A stretch of DNA of 64,000 nt from Pyrococcus kukulkanii (GCF_041647995.1 NZ_JARRIB010000003.1:186001-250000), one strand, 5' to 3'; numbered from the stretch's first letter, positions 1 through 9,407 are shown. The notes: a model not told the origin generated them from the letters alone. Numbers and translations are program-made.

Positions 1-674
1 ACATAATCTATTGGCTTCATCTTAAGGTCAACTAAGTATGTCCTTTTCCTTGAAGCTCCAAATGCCCTGCTCTCCATGGCTATAGCGAGCTCATGTGCAG
101 TCCTTATCGTGAGAACCAAGAGGGGGATTATAACGGCCGTCATCTTTTTGGCCCTCTCGAGGAAGTTCCCTTTCTCAAGCTCAAGCCCCCTGCTCTTTTG
201 AGCGTCCATAACGTTCTGGGCGAGGGCGTATATCGTCGGTACGTACCTTAGGGCAATTAAAACGGCTAGCCCTATCTCGTACGGAAGCCCAAGCTTCGTG
301 AATCCCCTGATTAGGTCTCTCTGCTTTGTCGTCATCATTAGGCCGAAGGCCATTATCGTTATTCCCATTAGCCTGAACGTGTACGCTATGCCAACCAAAA
401 CTCCCCTTTCCCAGGGATCTATGATGATCGGCCAGCTGATAAATGTTAGCACAAAAACCGGAATTAGTGGCTTCAAAACCTTTAATTGTTCCTTAACTTC
501 AATTTTTCCCAAGATTTTAAGGCCAATAATGGTAAATACAAAGATAAGGGGTGAGTATATGGGATCCTTTATCATGAGCCCCATGGTCATGAATATGGCA
601 GTTCCGATAATCTTTACCCTTGGATCAAGGGAGTGGAGTATTGAATCCCTCTCAAGGTATAGGGAGAACATCAT
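1..674 (-). CDS. ECF transporter transmembrane protein EcfT/CbiQ family (C-terminus cut by window edge)
   Basis: This is the membrane scaffold subunit of an energy-coupling-factor importer, which links the ATPases to a substrate-binding S component for a vitamin or metal. The reading frame opens with ATGATG at 674 and stays open to base 1, so the C-terminus is outside the window. The N-terminus has the family's LHSLDPRVKI-type motif, followed by several hydrophobic segments. An ESRAFG motif (the coupling-helix type that contacts the ATPase) is read near base 80. The start overlaps the stop of the upstream ATPase gene, so the two are translationally coupled. The substrate cannot be inferred because no S component is visible. 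Family assignment is confident. Confidence 0.85.
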   Translation of the reverse strand, partial: MMFSLYLERDSILHSLDPRVKIIGTAIFMTMGLMIKDPIYSPLIFVFTIIGLKILGKIEVKEQLKVLKPLIPVFVLTFISWPIIIDPWERGVLVGIAYTFRLMGITIMAFGLMMTTKQRDLIRGFTKLGLPYEIGLAVLIALRYVPTIYALAQNVMDAQKSRGLELEKGNFLERAKKMTAVIIPLLVLTIRTAHELAIAMESRAFGASRKRTYLVDLKMKPIDY

Positions 675-1453
675 CCTAGAACCACCTTTATCAGTTCTTC
701 CTCTGACCTCACGAATCCGACTCCAATCTCTTCGGCTATCTTTAGGACTTCGGGCACTTCTAAGCTGTACTGCCTTAGATCAAGGTTGAAAAATTCTCTA
801 ACGCTTCCGTAAAATTTCACTTCTCCTTTATCGAGCAGTAACACGGTATCGGCGAGCCTGAGGAGGAACTCCATATCATGTGTAACCAAAACTATTGAGT
901 GCCCCTCCCTCTTTAAATTGAGCAGGACTTTCTCTAGGCTCTTGATTCCTCTGTAGTCTAATCCGGTTGTCGGTTCATCGAGAACGATTATCTTGGGCTT
1001 CATAGCTAGAATGCATGCTATGGCGAGCCTCTGCTTCTCCCCTCCGCTGAGCTCGAAGGGGTTCCTCTCCTCAAACTCCTCCAGTCCAACCACTCTCAGG
1101 GCCCACTTGACTCTCTCCTCCAGCTCCTTTCCAGAAACTCCAAGGTTCCTGGGGCCGAAGGCAACCTCCTTAAAAACGGTCTCCTCAAAGAACATTCCTT
1201 CAGGATTCTGGAATACGTAACCAACAATTCTGCTCATCTCGGCAACTGTTTTTTCCTTAACGTCTATTCCCTCCACGATGACCTTGCCTTTCTTGGGCTT
1301 CAACAATCCGTTCATCATCTTCGTTAGAGTCGTCTTTCCGCTACCGTTAGGCCCCACAACTCCAAGAACTCCACCGGAAAACTCAAAGCTAACCGATTTA
1401 AGCACGGGTTTCCCTTCCTCGTACCAGAACCATACATCGAGGAATTTTATCAT
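671..1453 (-). CDS. ECF transporter ATP-binding protein
   Basis: ABC ATPase of 260 aa that powers the EcfT-containing importer at the cytoplasmic face. Walker A GPNGSGKTT is at residues 34-42, the signature LSGGE at about 135-139, Walker B IIVLDE at about 155-160, and the switch VTHD near 190. The length fits the EcfA/CbiO family. Its stop overlaps the ecfT start, so the pair form an operon reading away from the divergent coiled-coil gene at 1589. Only one ATPase is seen here, so the active module may be a homodimer or may use a second ATPase beyond the window. The start ATG at 1453 is the first in frame after the divergent promoter region. Confidence 0.9.
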   Translation of the reverse strand: MIKFLDVWFWYEEGKPVLKSVSFEFSGGVLGVVGPNGSGKTTLTKMMNGLLKPKKGKVIVEGIDVKEKTVAEMSRIVGYVFQNPEGMFFEETVFKEVAFGPRNLGVSGKELEERVKWALRVVGLEEFEERNPFELSGGEKQRLAIACILAMKPKIIVLDEPTTGLDYRGIKSLEKVLLNLKREGHSIVLVTHDMEFLLRLADTVLLLDKGEVKFYGSVREFFNLDLRQYSLEVPEVLKIAEEIGVGFVRSEEELIKVVLG

Positions 1454-1588
1454 CGAATGACCCTACGTGTTTTGAGTTAAAAGTTTTGAGAATAGAGAAA
1501 AGTTTTTATTTGGAAAAAGTTCTCCCCACATTAGCGGGGCCTGAACTCATGAGAGGTTCTATTCTAAAAGTGAGAAAGGGGAAGAAAT

Positions 1589-2491
1589 ATGCAAGTGAAA
1601 GTTGACCCAGAAGAGATTAGGAGAATCAAGCGCGAACTTGAGGCTCTACAAGAAGAGAGGAGGAACATAGAGCTTAAGCTACAGGAGCTACAGCAAGAGC
1701 TGAACACTTGGATCCAGAAGAGGGATGAAAAGAACGCGGAGGTCAGGAGGCTTAGGGAGAAGGCGAAGGAGTTCAAAGCAAAGAGGGACGAGATAAACGC
1801 CAAGATTAAGGAGCTTAAGAAGAACAGAGAGGAAATAAATGCCAAGCTCGACCTTCTCTATCAGGAGGCCCTGGAGTATAGGACTAAGAGGGATGAATAC
1901 AGGCAGTTAAGAAGGCTTAAGATGCCTAAAGATAAAATCGAGGAGAGAATCGAGAAGCTTGAGTGGGAGCTCCAGACCAATCCAAACATAACCCCTGAGA
2001 GGGAGAGGCAGATAGTCGATCAAATCCAAGTTCTTGCAACTGAGCTCGAGATAATTCAGCAGATTGAAAGGTTCAATAATAAGCTCCAAGAAGTTAGGAA
2101 GAAGATAGATCAGCTTAAGAAGGCAAGGAGGGCTATAAGCTTAGAGATTCAGCAATTGGCAAATCAAAGCCAGCAGTTCCATGAACAGATGATAAAGAGT
2201 TATCAGAAGGCTGATGAAGTTAAGAAGGAGGCTGATGAGTACCACCAGAAGGTAGTTGAGCTGAGGGAGAAAGTGAGGGAAATTAGGAGGCAACTCAGGG
2301 AGCTCGACAGGAAGATACTTGAGTACGATCAGAAGCACAAGGAGCTAATAGCGTACAAGCTGGTTGCAAGGATGCTCTCGAAGAGGGATGCAAACTTCGA
2401 GAAGGCCGTCCAAGCCTTGGAGAAGTTTAAACGTGGAGAGAAGCTTACCTGGGACGAGATACTGCTACTCCAGAGGTACAATCTCGTGTGA
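1589..2491 (+). CDS. coiled-coil protein (COG1340-like), unknown function
   Basis: A 300-aa, highly charged protein that is almost entirely heptad-like coiled coil rich in Glu, Lys, Arg and Gln. It has no membrane segment and no catalytic motif. It resembles the uncharacterised coiled-coil proteins conserved in Thermococcales and other euryarchaea (COG1340 type). The ATG at 1589 follows a purine-rich Shine-Dalgarno (gaaaggggaag). It is separated from arcS by 6 nt and is probably co-transcribed with arcS and the THUMP gene, which suggests but does not prove a link to RNA metabolism. The function is unknown. Confidence 0.8.
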   Translation: MQVKVDPEEIRRIKRELEALQEERRNIELKLQELQQELNTWIQKRDEKNAEVRRLREKAKEFKAKRDEINAKIKELKKNREEINAKLDLLYQEALEYRTKRDEYRQLRRLKMPKDKIEERIEKLEWELQTNPNITPERERQIVDQIQVLATELEIIQQIERFNNKLQEVRKKIDQLKKARRAISLEIQQLANQSQQFHEQMIKSYQKADEVKKEADEYHQKVVELREKVREIRRQLRELDRKILEYDQKHKELIAYKLVARMLSKRDANFEKAVQALEKFKRGEKLTWDEILLLQRYNLV

Positions 2492-2497
2492 TCGGAG

Positions 2498-4204
2498 ATG
2501 GAAGTCGTTAAGCACGATGGGCCTGGCAGGTTAGGAGTTATAAGGCTAGATCCTCCGGTTCAAACTCCCGCACTGGCTGGAGTTGATTTCACGCTCTCCC
2601 CATTCAACTCGTTCTTCCATCCAAAGGATTTTTCTGAGTACGATTTCAACTTGGCTCCTTCAATTCCAATAAGCTATTACACTCCCGATGAAGTGATAAA
2701 GAAGGCCTTAAAGAGGCTCTGGGACGTTGATTATTCTAAGTTCAACGCCTTCTACTTTCCCGCTCTAAAGAGGGATAAGTACCATGAGGAGCTCTTCAGG
2801 ATAATCGAGGAGAATGAGTTTGAGGCAATTTACATAGGGAACTCAAAGATCATGGTTAGGGACTACAGGGGGTTCGTGAAGACCATTAGGGAGCTCAGGG
2901 AGAGATTTCCAAATGCCGTGCTAATCACGGATCTAGAACCCTTCTTCTATCCCCTAGCCGTTTACCTTGGGGTTGATGCCTTTGACGTTAGGTCTTTGAA
3001 AATTTATGAATTTGAGGGGTTAGGGTTTACCCAGTTCTCGCCCATAGTGTGGGACTCTCCCAATGATCCAGTTGAGTTCGCGAAGAACGTGATAAAGCTA
3101 GTCAAAGTTGCAATTCAGGAGGGAAAGCTTAGGTATCTCGTTGAGAACTTCCTACCAACGGCCATGAACGCTGGAATTTTGAGGATCGCCGACAGGGAAA
3201 ACATGGATTACCTTGAAAAGTACACGCCGGTTCACGATAAGACCGTCGTCTTCATAAGCGACCACTCAATGACGAGGCCTGAGGTTTTTAGGTGGCGCTC
3301 AAGGGTCGTTGAGAGGTTTAAGCCTCCCCAAGGAATTGATCTCCTTTTGATCCTACCATGCTCGGCGAAGAAGCCCTACTCAAGGTCAAGATCCCATGCT
3401 CTCTATAGGAAGGCAATGAAAGATGCTCTCGGGAATAGGCTCTACAGGGTTCACGAGCTCATAATTACCTCTCCCTACGGTGTAGTCCCCAGGGAGTGGG
3501 AGTGGCTGGCAAAGTACGATATAGTCGTTACGGGCCACTGGAGCGAGTGGGAGGTTAAGTTTGCCGGTGAGCTTTTAGCGGAAACCCTGGAGAAGTACCC
3601 CGACATCCCTATAATTGCACACGTAGAAGGAGGCTATAGGGAGGCCGTTAAGCTTGCCATGGAACTAACCAGTAGGGACGTAATATTTACCGCCGGAGAA
3701 TCTACAACCTCGAGGGAGTCGCTTGAGAAGCTTAGGAAAACGTTGGCCGAGTTCGACCTTAGGGAAGTTGACAAGGCCCACAGGAGGTACAGGTTCTATG
3801 AGAACGTTAGAAAGGTTTTCGACTTCTACTTTGGCCTTGGGGCTGGAGAAGCAGTTCTTCCAGATAACGCTCAGATAGTCGGCTCAAAGATGCTCAGACT
3901 TATAGTTAACAACTCCCAGACCGGAACCTTCCAAGAGGGGGTCATAAGCGTAACACCCTTCGGGATGCAGAGGATATACGATGAGCTGAGAGCTTATTGG
4001 GTTGAGGTTGACTTCGAGATAAGGGGAGACGTGTTCTCAGCGGGAGTTGAGAGTGCCGATGATAAAATAAGGCCCAACGATTGGGTTGGCGTTGTTAGAG
4101 ATGACAGGGTTGTTGCCGTGGGGAGGGCCGTTTTGAGCGGTGAGGAAATGGTGAGGGCCAAGAAGGGAATAGCCGTGAAGGTGAAGAAGAGGGCGAAGGG
4201 GTGA
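2498..4204 (+). CDS. arcS: archaeosine synthase ArcS (TgtA2-type, TGT-related with PUA domain)
   Basis: This enzyme acts after ArcTGT in making archaeosine at position 15 of tRNA; ArcS modifies the preQ0 base already placed in tRNA. The 568-aa protein has a TGT-like N-terminal fold without the full transglycosylase active site. The ArcS-specific motif PCSAKKPYSRSRSH lies at about residues 288-301, and a PUA RNA-binding domain fills the C-terminal ~75 residues (VDFEIRGDVFSAGVESAD onward). The length and the PCS..KPY motif distinguish it from the true transglycosylase ArcTGT. It lies between a coiled-coil protein and a THUMP protein with 4-6 nt spacing, in one operon. The radical-SAM partner RaSEA used in Thermococcales is not in this window. 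Confidence 0.85.
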   Translation: MEVVKHDGPGRLGVIRLDPPVQTPALAGVDFTLSPFNSFFHPKDFSEYDFNLAPSIPISYYTPDEVIKKALKRLWDVDYSKFNAFYFPALKRDKYHEELFRIIEENEFEAIYIGNSKIMVRDYRGFVKTIRELRERFPNAVLITDLEPFFYPLAVYLGVDAFDVRSLKIYEFEGLGFTQFSPIVWDSPNDPVEFAKNVIKLVKVAIQEGKLRYLVENFLPTAMNAGILRIADRENMDYLEKYTPVHDKTVVFISDHSMTRPEVFRWRSRVVERFKPPQGIDLLLILPCSAKKPYSRSRSHALYRKAMKDALGNRLYRVHELIITSPYGVVPREWEWLAKYDIVVTGHWSEWEVKFAGELLAETLEKYPDIPIIAHVEGGYREAVKLAMELTSRDVIFTAGESTTSRESLEKLRKTLAEFDLREVDKAHRRYRFYENVRKVFDFYFGLGAGEAVLPDNAQIVGSKMLRLIVNNSQTGTFQEGVISVTPFGMQRIYDELRAYWVEVDFEIRGDVFSAGVESADDKIRPNDWVGVVRDDRVVAVGRAVLSGEEMVRAKKGIAVKVKKRAKG

Positions 4205-4208
4205 GATC

Positions 4209-5282
4209 ATGAAGTTCATCGTGAAGACCCAGATGGATATGGAGGCCGTTGCTGGGAACTACATCAAGGAGATCCTTCCCAACGCTAAGGTCACGATAGC
4301 TCCCGAGGGCTATCCTGGGATAGTTATAGTTGAGGCTGAAGATGAGAATGCCTTCCAAAAGATTCTGGAAGTTCCAGAGGTTGAGAAGGTCTATCCGGTC
4401 TTGGTAGAAGTTCCCGCAACCCTTGAGGATATAAAGTCGGCTGCCGAGGAGATAGTGAAGCACATAAACGATGGTGAGAGCTTTGCGGTTAGAACGAAGA
4501 AGAGAGGGAAGAAGGACTTCTCGAGTGTCGATGTAAATGTAGTGCTTGGTGCTAGAATCAAGGATCTCAAGAATGTTGAGGTGAACTTAAGCTACCCCGA
4601 TAAGGTCGTTCAAGTCGAGATAATAGGGGACAAAGCGTACATCTCCGTGATCCCTGGGGAAGAGTACATGAAGTGGAAGAAGTATCCCAAGGAGAAGCCC
4701 GACTGCAGGAAGCTTTTTAAGAAACTGACGATAGTCCAGATGCCCTACTGGGGAGATTACAAGACCGCGAGGGCCTTCGGTGAGAAGATTGGAAGGGCTG
4801 CCCAGGCCTTTGAGGTTAAGGAACTCATAATTGCCCCTAAGGAGAAGATGAATGCTTACGAGCTAATGGCCTTCATAAGGGGGGTCAAGGAGGGGCAGGA
4901 GAGTAGGTATCAGATACAGAGGGAGGCTTATCCGTGGCAGGTTGAAAAGGTTCCGGTAACAGTTTGGGATCTGTATCAGGTCATAAGGGACAAGAGAAGG
5001 AACAGGAGGCTAATAATAATCACCGATCCAAAAGGCCCAACCCTAAATGAGGTAAAGAATAAGCTGGCAAAGGACATGTACTATGCAAAGGAAGTAGTGG
5101 TTTTCATAGGGTCAAGGGAAGGAATTCCGGTTGGCCTGTTCAGGTTCGCAGATTACGTCGTTGATTTGGCCCCTTACATGACGTTCGCGACTGAACACGG
5201 AATTCCAGCGACTTTAGTTGCCTTGTGGACGATCTATGAGGAAGAGCTCAGGAGGAGGGGAGAAGTTGCTGGAGAGGATTAA
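4209..5282 (+). CDS. THUMP domain / SPOUT-like RNA methyltransferase family protein
   Basis: A 357-aa protein with an N-terminal THUMP-like region (about residues 1-150, including SFAVRTKKRGKKDF and VDVNVVLGARI) that should bind RNA. A C-terminal region of about 190 residues has the SPOUT-type ending: VVVFIGSREGIPVGLF, DYVVDLAPYMTFATEHGIPATL. This matches the THUMP+SPOUT proteins of Thermococcales predicted to methylate RNA. The substrate is unknown. It starts 4 nt after arcS (RBS within ggggtgagatc), and this placement favours a tRNA or rRNA modification role. Activity is inferred from fold-level motifs only. Confidence 0.75.
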   Translation: MKFIVKTQMDMEAVAGNYIKEILPNAKVTIAPEGYPGIVIVEAEDENAFQKILEVPEVEKVYPVLVEVPATLEDIKSAAEEIVKHINDGESFAVRTKKRGKKDFSSVDVNVVLGARIKDLKNVEVNLSYPDKVVQVEIIGDKAYISVIPGEEYMKWKKYPKEKPDCRKLFKKLTIVQMPYWGDYKTARAFGEKIGRAAQAFEVKELIIAPKEKMNAYELMAFIRGVKEGQESRYQIQREAYPWQVEKVPVTVWDLYQVIRDKRRNRRLIIITDPKGPTLNEVKNKLAKDMYYAKEVVVFIGSREGIPVGLFRFADYVVDLAPYMTFATEHGIPATLVALWTIYEEELRRRGEVAGED

Positions 5283-5376
5283 AGAGCTTATAAGGCTGCG
5301 GAGGTCAAGATGTCCCTTCTTTAGGAGATTTGAGGAGTGGAGGATGAGGAGAAAAGTTGACTTCAAGGTTCGCTGA
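5266..5376 (+). CDS. possible small basic protein (36 aa), TTG start
   Basis: A short frame opening with TTG at 5266 and ending with TGA at 5374-5376. It overlaps the last 17 bases of the THUMP gene in another frame. A very strong ribosome-binding site (ggaggaggggag) sits just before the TTG. The product would be 36 aa, very basic (14 Arg/Lys), with one Cys and a CPFFRRFEEW core. Thermococcales genomes carry such tiny basic ORFs at operon ends, but no family is recognised. It could be a chance frame because the RBS also lies inside coding sequence. Confidence 0.35.
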   Translation: MLERIKELIRLRRSRCPFFRRFEEWRMRRKVDFKVR

Positions 5377-5384
5377 CCTTTAGG

Positions 5385-5394
5385 TTTATATACT
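5385..5394 (+). promoter_or_regulatory. TATA box of the ATPase gene at 5426
   Basis: The sequence tttatatact is preceded by a purine-rich BRE-like stretch and lies about 36 nt before the ATG at 5426. Archaeal transcription would start about 25 nt downstream, giving a leader of roughly 10-15 nt. Confidence 0.6.
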
Positions 5395-5425
5395 CCAAGG
5401 AGGTATTCCTAAAGGGAAGTGCTCC

Positions 5426-6487
5426 ATGCTATTTGATGTGAAACCAAAGACATCGATTAAAGATTTGTTTGGAAGGAAGGCTGAATATCTAATGTTTAAA
5501 GATGCTATAAAGAAGAACAGGAACTTTATTCTGATTACTGGGCCCAGGAGAATAGGAAAAACTAGTTTTCTGTATGCGTCGTTGAATGAGATCGCCAAGG
5601 AAGGCGTGCCTTACGTGGTGATAGATGCTAGAGCCGCTACGTCCCTTAACTCCAAGTATCCCCAGAAAGTGATTGCCGGGCACATCTATAAGGTCTTGAG
5701 TGGAAGGAGCGTTCTTAGTGAGGTTATTTCAAGAGTCAAGGGAATTAAGCTTGGACCAGTTGAGTTAGAGCTTAAGGATAAGTTTGATTTGATAGACGTC
5801 TTTGCAGAATTAAACAAGATTGGGAAGGTTATCGTGGCCTTTGATGAGGCCCAATACCTGAGGTTTGCAAATGAAGACTTAACGAAATTCTTTGCCTGGG
5901 TTCTTGATGCCCTCCAAAACATAATCCTCGTGTTCACTGGTTCCCAAGTTGGAGTGCTTGAAAAGTTTCTAAGGTTATATGATGGCTCGTCCCCTCTCTT
6001 TGGGAGGTACAACGTGAGAATAGTCTTGCCGAGATTTAATCCCTCAGAGAGCTTGGAATTCTTGGAGAGGGGATTTAAGGAAGTCGGCAGGGATGTCAGG
6101 GAAGAAGAATTGCTGTCAGCAATAAAAACTTTAAATGGAATTCCTGGGTGGCTAGTTCATTACGGTGTCTTTAGGGTCGATGGGCTAACCCATGAGGAGG
6201 CTATAGAGAGGGTTCTGGAGGAGGCAATGACGTACGTTATCTCGGAATTTAAAGAGCTTTCAAAGCTTTCCCCGAGGTACGAGGAGATAATGAAGGTTGT
6301 TGCGGAGCTGAGCGAGGGTAGGGGTGGAGTAAAATTTGAAGAGATAAGGAAGAAAACTAAAATAAACCCGAGGAGCCTGAGGAACTACATAAACAGGCTC
6401 ATTGATTACGGATTCCTTGAGCCCACCGGACACGGGAGGTATAGGATCCCAGATCCTGTCATGTTCAGAGTTTTCAAGAGGCTCTAA
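5426..6487 (+). CDS. archaeal P-loop ATPase (STAND-like, ATP-binding protein)
   Basis: A 353-aa member of the large archaeal AAA-like ATPase family (PF01637 type) expanded in Pyrococcus. Walker A is GPRRIGKTS at residues 39-47, and Walker B is [11 protein letters not shown] near residue 137. A sensor-type TGSQ follows, and a C-terminal winged-helix region ends in [17 protein letters not shown]. Function is unknown; such proteins are thought to act as NTP-dependent switches, some tied to mobile DNA. It has its own TATA box and a short leader and converges on radA with a 4-bp overlap. Two related ATPases occur later in the window (54.7 and 57.8 kb). Confidence 0.8.
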   Translation: MLFDVKPKTSIKDLFGRKAEYLMFKDAIKKNRNFILITGPRRIGKTSFLYASLNEIAKEGVPYVVIDARAATSLNSKYPQKVIAGHIYKVLSGRSVLSEVISRVKGIKLGPVELELKDKFDLIDVFAELNKIGKVIVAFDEAQYLRFANEDLTKFFAWVLDALQNIILVFTGSQVGVLEKFLRLYDGSSPLFGRYNVRIVLPRFNPSESLEFLERGFKEVGRDVREEELLSAIKTLNGIPGWLVHYGVFRVDGLTHEEAIERVLEEAMTYVISEFKELSKLSPRYEEIMKVVAELSEGRGGVKFEEIRKKTKINPRSLRNYINRLIDYGFLEPTGHGRYRIPDPVMFRVFKRL

Positions 6488-8070
6488 TCTTCAATGCCTT
6501 TCTCCGTTATCCTGAACACGGCCTCTCCCTCTGGAAGGTGTGGAGCATCTATTAACCTTGCAACCCTCTTTCCGCCCTTGCCCTTCCTTAAGTATACTCT
6601 AAGGGTTGCGGAGTGGGCTAAGATGTGCCCACCAATTGGCCTCGTTGGATCTCCGAAGAATGCATCGGGCCTTGCTTGGACTTGGTTGGTTACGAACACA
6701 GCTATCTCGTAGAGGTTGGCGAGTCTATGGAGGTCTGCAAGGTGCTTTGCAAGCTTCTGTTGCCTCTCAGCTAGGGCTCCTCTTCCTATGTACTCGCTCC
6801 TGAAGTGGCTCGTTAGTGAATCAACTACGAGTAGCTTAACGGGCCTGTCCGTGTTCAAAAGCTCCTTTATCTTATCTTCAGCCTGTTGGACGAGCAACAT
6901 TTGGTGGTTGCTGTTGAAGGCCCTTGCAACGTATATATGCTTTAAAACCTCATCTGGATCAAGTCCCCTGTTCCTTGCGATCTCCCTAATTCTCTCCGGT
7001 CTGAAGGTGTTCTCGGTGTCAATCCAGATTACTGAACCGTGCAATCCTCCTTCTTCGGGAGGAAGTTGCACCATTACGGCTAAAGTATGAGCTAATTGGG
7101 TATTGTGGAGAATTAGACCGTTGGGTGCAATGAAGTTGTGTGTTCCTGGGACTACTAGGTCATAGACCCAGTCATTGTAATCAATTTCCCTGATTTCTTC
7201 AACTTTGTGGAATTCTAGCTCCCCTGATCCTAGATTTTGCGTTTTTGCATTTTTAGGAACATTCTTAACTCCAACAATTATGTCTCCTGGCCTAACGTTT
7301 TCTGCCTTTACCCATTTTAGTCCGTCCCTGAATACTAGGACTGGATGGGTCTTGGTTATCTTCAGTACCTGTCCCTTAGATAGTTTTATCTCTAGGATCC
7401 TCTTTACCTTCTCTCTGTAGATGTAAGTTGCCTGTGTCCTCCTGATTTCTCCTTTGGTGATGTCGAAGGTGTATACATGAACGGTGTTGAGCGGAACTGC
7501 AAATCCGTTGTCAAATGGGACTTCGCCATTAATTTTTGCGTATTTGGAGTACATCTCTTCTATTGTCTCCATGTGGAGCACTGTGTCGTTCTCATAGTAT
7601 ACTGGAGTGTCCTTGGCGAAGCATTTCCCCGATCCAAACTCTCCAAATACTTCTGTTATCGCCTGTGTCTCTATTCCTCCGCCTAACAGCTTATCTAAGC
7701 TCTTACTTCCCGTAGATATCCTTCCAATGCTCTCCCTCTTCTTCAAGTACTCGTCAGCCCTCATGAAAGTTCCTAGGTTTGCGGCCTTTCTTGCGGCTTG
7801 AATTATCTTTATTGCTGCTCCCTCACTTATTCCAGCGACTTCCTTGAGCTCTATTGGTGATGCAACGGCTATTGCCTCTAGCGTGTCGAATCCTGCCTCT
7901 CTAAGCTTCTCTGCAGTCGCCGGCCCTACCCCAGGGAGATCCTCTATTGTCCTAATCTCCTTCTCCTTCTTCTTTTTCTTTGTCGTTTCTACCTCCTCCA
8001 CGGGCTCAAAGCCAAGCTCTTCAAGCTCGTCAATCTCCTTAACATCAGCGTTACCATTTTTCTTTGCCAT
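6484..8070 (-). CDS. radA: DNA repair and recombination protein RadA, with in-frame intein
   Basis: RadA is the archaeal RecA/Rad51 recombinase, forming ATP-dependent filaments on ssDNA for homologous recombination. The start chosen is the ATG at 8070, preceded by GGTGAGG; a longer frame from 8100 is possible. After an acidic tail and a helix-hairpin-helix domain ([13 protein letters not shown]), the ATPase core begins. The Walker A motif GEFGSGK/TQ is interrupted between Lys and Thr by a 174-residue intein. The C-extein holds Walker B ([11 protein letters not shown]), the ssDNA-binding loop region ([12 protein letters not shown]) and the family C-terminus. After splicing the protein would be about 354 aa, normal for RadA. 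Confidence 0.97.
   Translation of the reverse strand: MAKKNGNADVKEIDELEELGFEPVEEVETTKKKKKEKEIRTIEDLPGVGPATAEKLREAGFDTLEAIAVASPIELKEVAGISEGAAIKIIQAARKAANLGTFMRADEYLKKRESIGRISTGSKSLDKLLGGGIETQAITEVFGEFGSGKCFAKDTPVYYENDTVLHMETIEEMYSKYAKINGEVPFDNGFAVPLNTVHVYTFDITKGEIRRTQATYIYREKVKRILEIKLSKGQVLKITKTHPVLVFRDGLKWVKAENVRPGDIIVGVKNVPKNAKTQNLGSGELEFHKVEEIREIDYNDWVYDLVVPGTHNFIAPNGLILHNTQLAHTLAVMVQLPPEEGGLHGSVIWIDTENTFRPERIREIARNRGLDPDEVLKHIYVARAFNSNHQMLLVQQAEDKIKELLNTDRPVKLLVVDSLTSHFRSEYIGRGALAERQQKLAKHLADLHRLANLYEIAVFVTNQVQARPDAFFGDPTRPIGGHILAHSATLRVYLRKGKGGKRVARLIDAPHLPEGEAVFRITEKGIED
7102..7623 (-). other. RadA mini-intein (174 aa, no homing endonuclease)
   Basis: A protein-splicing element inside the RadA Walker A motif. 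It starts with Cys (CFAKDTP), has the block-B motif THPVLVF, and ends with the block F/G pattern [18 protein letters not shown] followed by Thr as the +1 extein residue. All residues needed for standard splicing are present (Cys1, TxxH-type His, penultimate His, terminal Asn, Thr+1). Only the HINT blocks are present; there is no room for a LAGLIDADG endonuclease, so this is a naturally minimal intein. From family knowledge, the same insertion site is occupied in P. horikoshii RadA. Confidence 0.95.
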
Positions 8071-8119
8071 ATACCTCACCCTATGAGCGTGAGTTTTCAA
8101 GGTTGGTATAAGGTAAGGG

Positions 8120-8130
8120 ATTATATACTT
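8120..8130 (-). promoter_or_regulatory. TATA box of radA
   Basis: On the minus strand, gtatataatcc lies about 55 nt before the radA ATG, predicting a start site near 8100 and a leader of about 30 nt. That leader contains a 12-nt stretch complementary to the guide of the C/D sRNA at 32.7 kb. Confidence 0.6.
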
Positions 8131-8183
8131 TTCTCAATGTTTAAAAATAGGATTATGGTTGCCCAAATTTGAAAAACAAAGCC

Positions 8184-9203
8184 TTACGCCCCTTGTTTTC
8201 TCACATCGCTTTGGCCAGTTATGCATATCAACTTGGCTCCCTGGGGAACTACTTCATCGAGTGGTGGGGCTAACCTCATCTCCCCCTTAACGTAACCAAT
8301 TGGGAAATAACTCGGGCTCAAAATTTCAATGGCATCCTTAAAGTTCTTGTTCCATGTCCTTTCATCTAAGATAATAACGATATCGTGCCCTTCGCTGGAC
8401 TTCATTAGATCCTCGAGGACATCTACTACCTCTGGCTCAAAAATGGAGCTCGCAAGTAGCCTTCCAGCCAACCCCCTGCTAAGAACGACCCTTTCGGCTC
8501 CGGCATTTTTTAAAAGGGGGATGCTTTCTTCCCTCAATGCCTCAACATGTATCTTGGCCTTGGAGAAGCTTTTCACCTTAAGCGTTATGAAAACCGCTTT
8601 GCTGTCATCTTCAGGGGTTAATATTACGTGTTTGGCCCTCTCTATTGAGGCCCTCTTTAGCGTGTCATCTTCTGTGGGATCTCCAACTAAAACCTCGACT
8701 TCCTCTGGGAGATTCAGCTTCCTCTTTTCATCCTCGCTCTCCACTATTGCTACTATCTTTCCTCTTTCGGCTTCTCCCCTCTCCATTGCCGCAATTATTT
8801 CCTCAACGAAGGCCCTAACCCCAGGACCCTTTCCTATAACGACATAATGATCTTTGAACCTCACACCATGCATCCCCATCATCCTCCTTAGAGAAGAAGT
8901 TAGGAAGTACTCGGCTATTAGCGAGATCAGGGCCGTGAAGCTTGAGATTCCGGCCACAGCTGCTACCATTGCAACTATCTTCCCTGCCTGAGTCGTTGGA
9001 GTTACATCGCCGTACCCTATCGTGGACATCGTGATGATGGCCCAGTAAAGGGCGGTAAAGAAGTCCAGATTCTCAAAAATCATGAATAAGAGTGCCAAGA
9101 TAACCGCAAGAACTGAAACTCCAAGGGTTAGCCATGCGATCCTGCTCTTCTTGAGCTTAAAGTGTATCTTCAGGAGTTTTCTTAGCACCGGCACTGGTAG
9201 CAT
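8184..9203 (-). CDS. potassium channel protein with RCK (TrkA-N) domain
   Basis: A two-transmembrane K+ channel of the MthK type, 339 aa. TM1 spans about residues 23-42, the pore helix and selectivity filter TIGYGD lie at 61-66, and TM2 is at about 73-100. A cytosolic RCK Rossmann domain begins near residue 113 (HYVVIGKGPG), followed by a TrkA-C-like end. It would gate K+ flux in response to a cytosolic ligand such as Ca2+ or nucleotide. Unlike MthK, the RCK GxG motif is GKGPG. It is a single gene divergent from nothing close; its start at 9203 follows the small membrane gene ending at 9234. Confidence 0.92.
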   Translation of the reverse strand: MLPVPVLRKLLKIHFKLKKSRIAWLTLGVSVLAVILALLFMIFENLDFFTALYWAIITMSTIGYGDVTPTTQAGKIVAMVAAVAGISSFTALISLIAEYFLTSSLRRMMGMHGVRFKDHYVVIGKGPGVRAFVEEIIAAMERGEAERGKIVAIVESEDEKRKLNLPEEVEVLVGDPTEDDTLKRASIERAKHVILTPEDDSKAVFITLKVKSFSKAKIHVEALREESIPLLKNAGAERVVLSRGLAGRLLASSIFEPEVVDVLEDLMKSSEGHDIVIILDERTWNKNFKDAIEILSPSYFPIGYVKGEMRLAPPLDEVVPQGAKLICITGQSDVRKQGA

Positions 9204-9233
9204 GTTCTAAAGTAGCTGCTAGAGGTTATATTA

Positions 9234-9407
9234 TTATCTCACGACCCATATCGTCAGTGTCATTAGGATGTAGGTTATAACGGCAAGGGCCACGTGGACA
9301 TAGGTCCAGAACTTCTTCCTCCTTCCCAGGAAGATCAAGGCTCCCGAGAGCATCGTGAAGTTCATAAAAACAAAGGTTAGGTAGCCGAGGGTGCAGTGAT
9401 CGATCAT
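9234..9407 (-). CDS. small membrane protein, 57 aa, coupled to the nitroreductase gene
   Basis: A short frame whose ATG (9407-9405) overlaps the TGA of the SagB-type gene (ATGA junction), ending at TAA 9236-9234. The product has two hydrophobic helices (GYLTFVFMNFTMLSGALIF and VHVALAVITYILMTLTIW) joined by a basic loop GRRKKFW. This helix-loop-helix resembles half of a four-helix cytochrome-b561/YedZ-like unit with an internal His, but that is only inference. Translational coupling makes it very likely real and functionally tied to the upstream redox protein. Confidence 0.7.
   Translation of the reverse strand: MIDHCTLGYLTFVFMNFTMLSGALIFLGRRKKFWTYVHVALAVITYILMTLTIWVVR

Noticed and set aside
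298-789. Plus-strand frame antisense to ecfT/ecfA
   Set aside because: It is a mirror of the real minus-strand genes with codon use unlike the neighbours.
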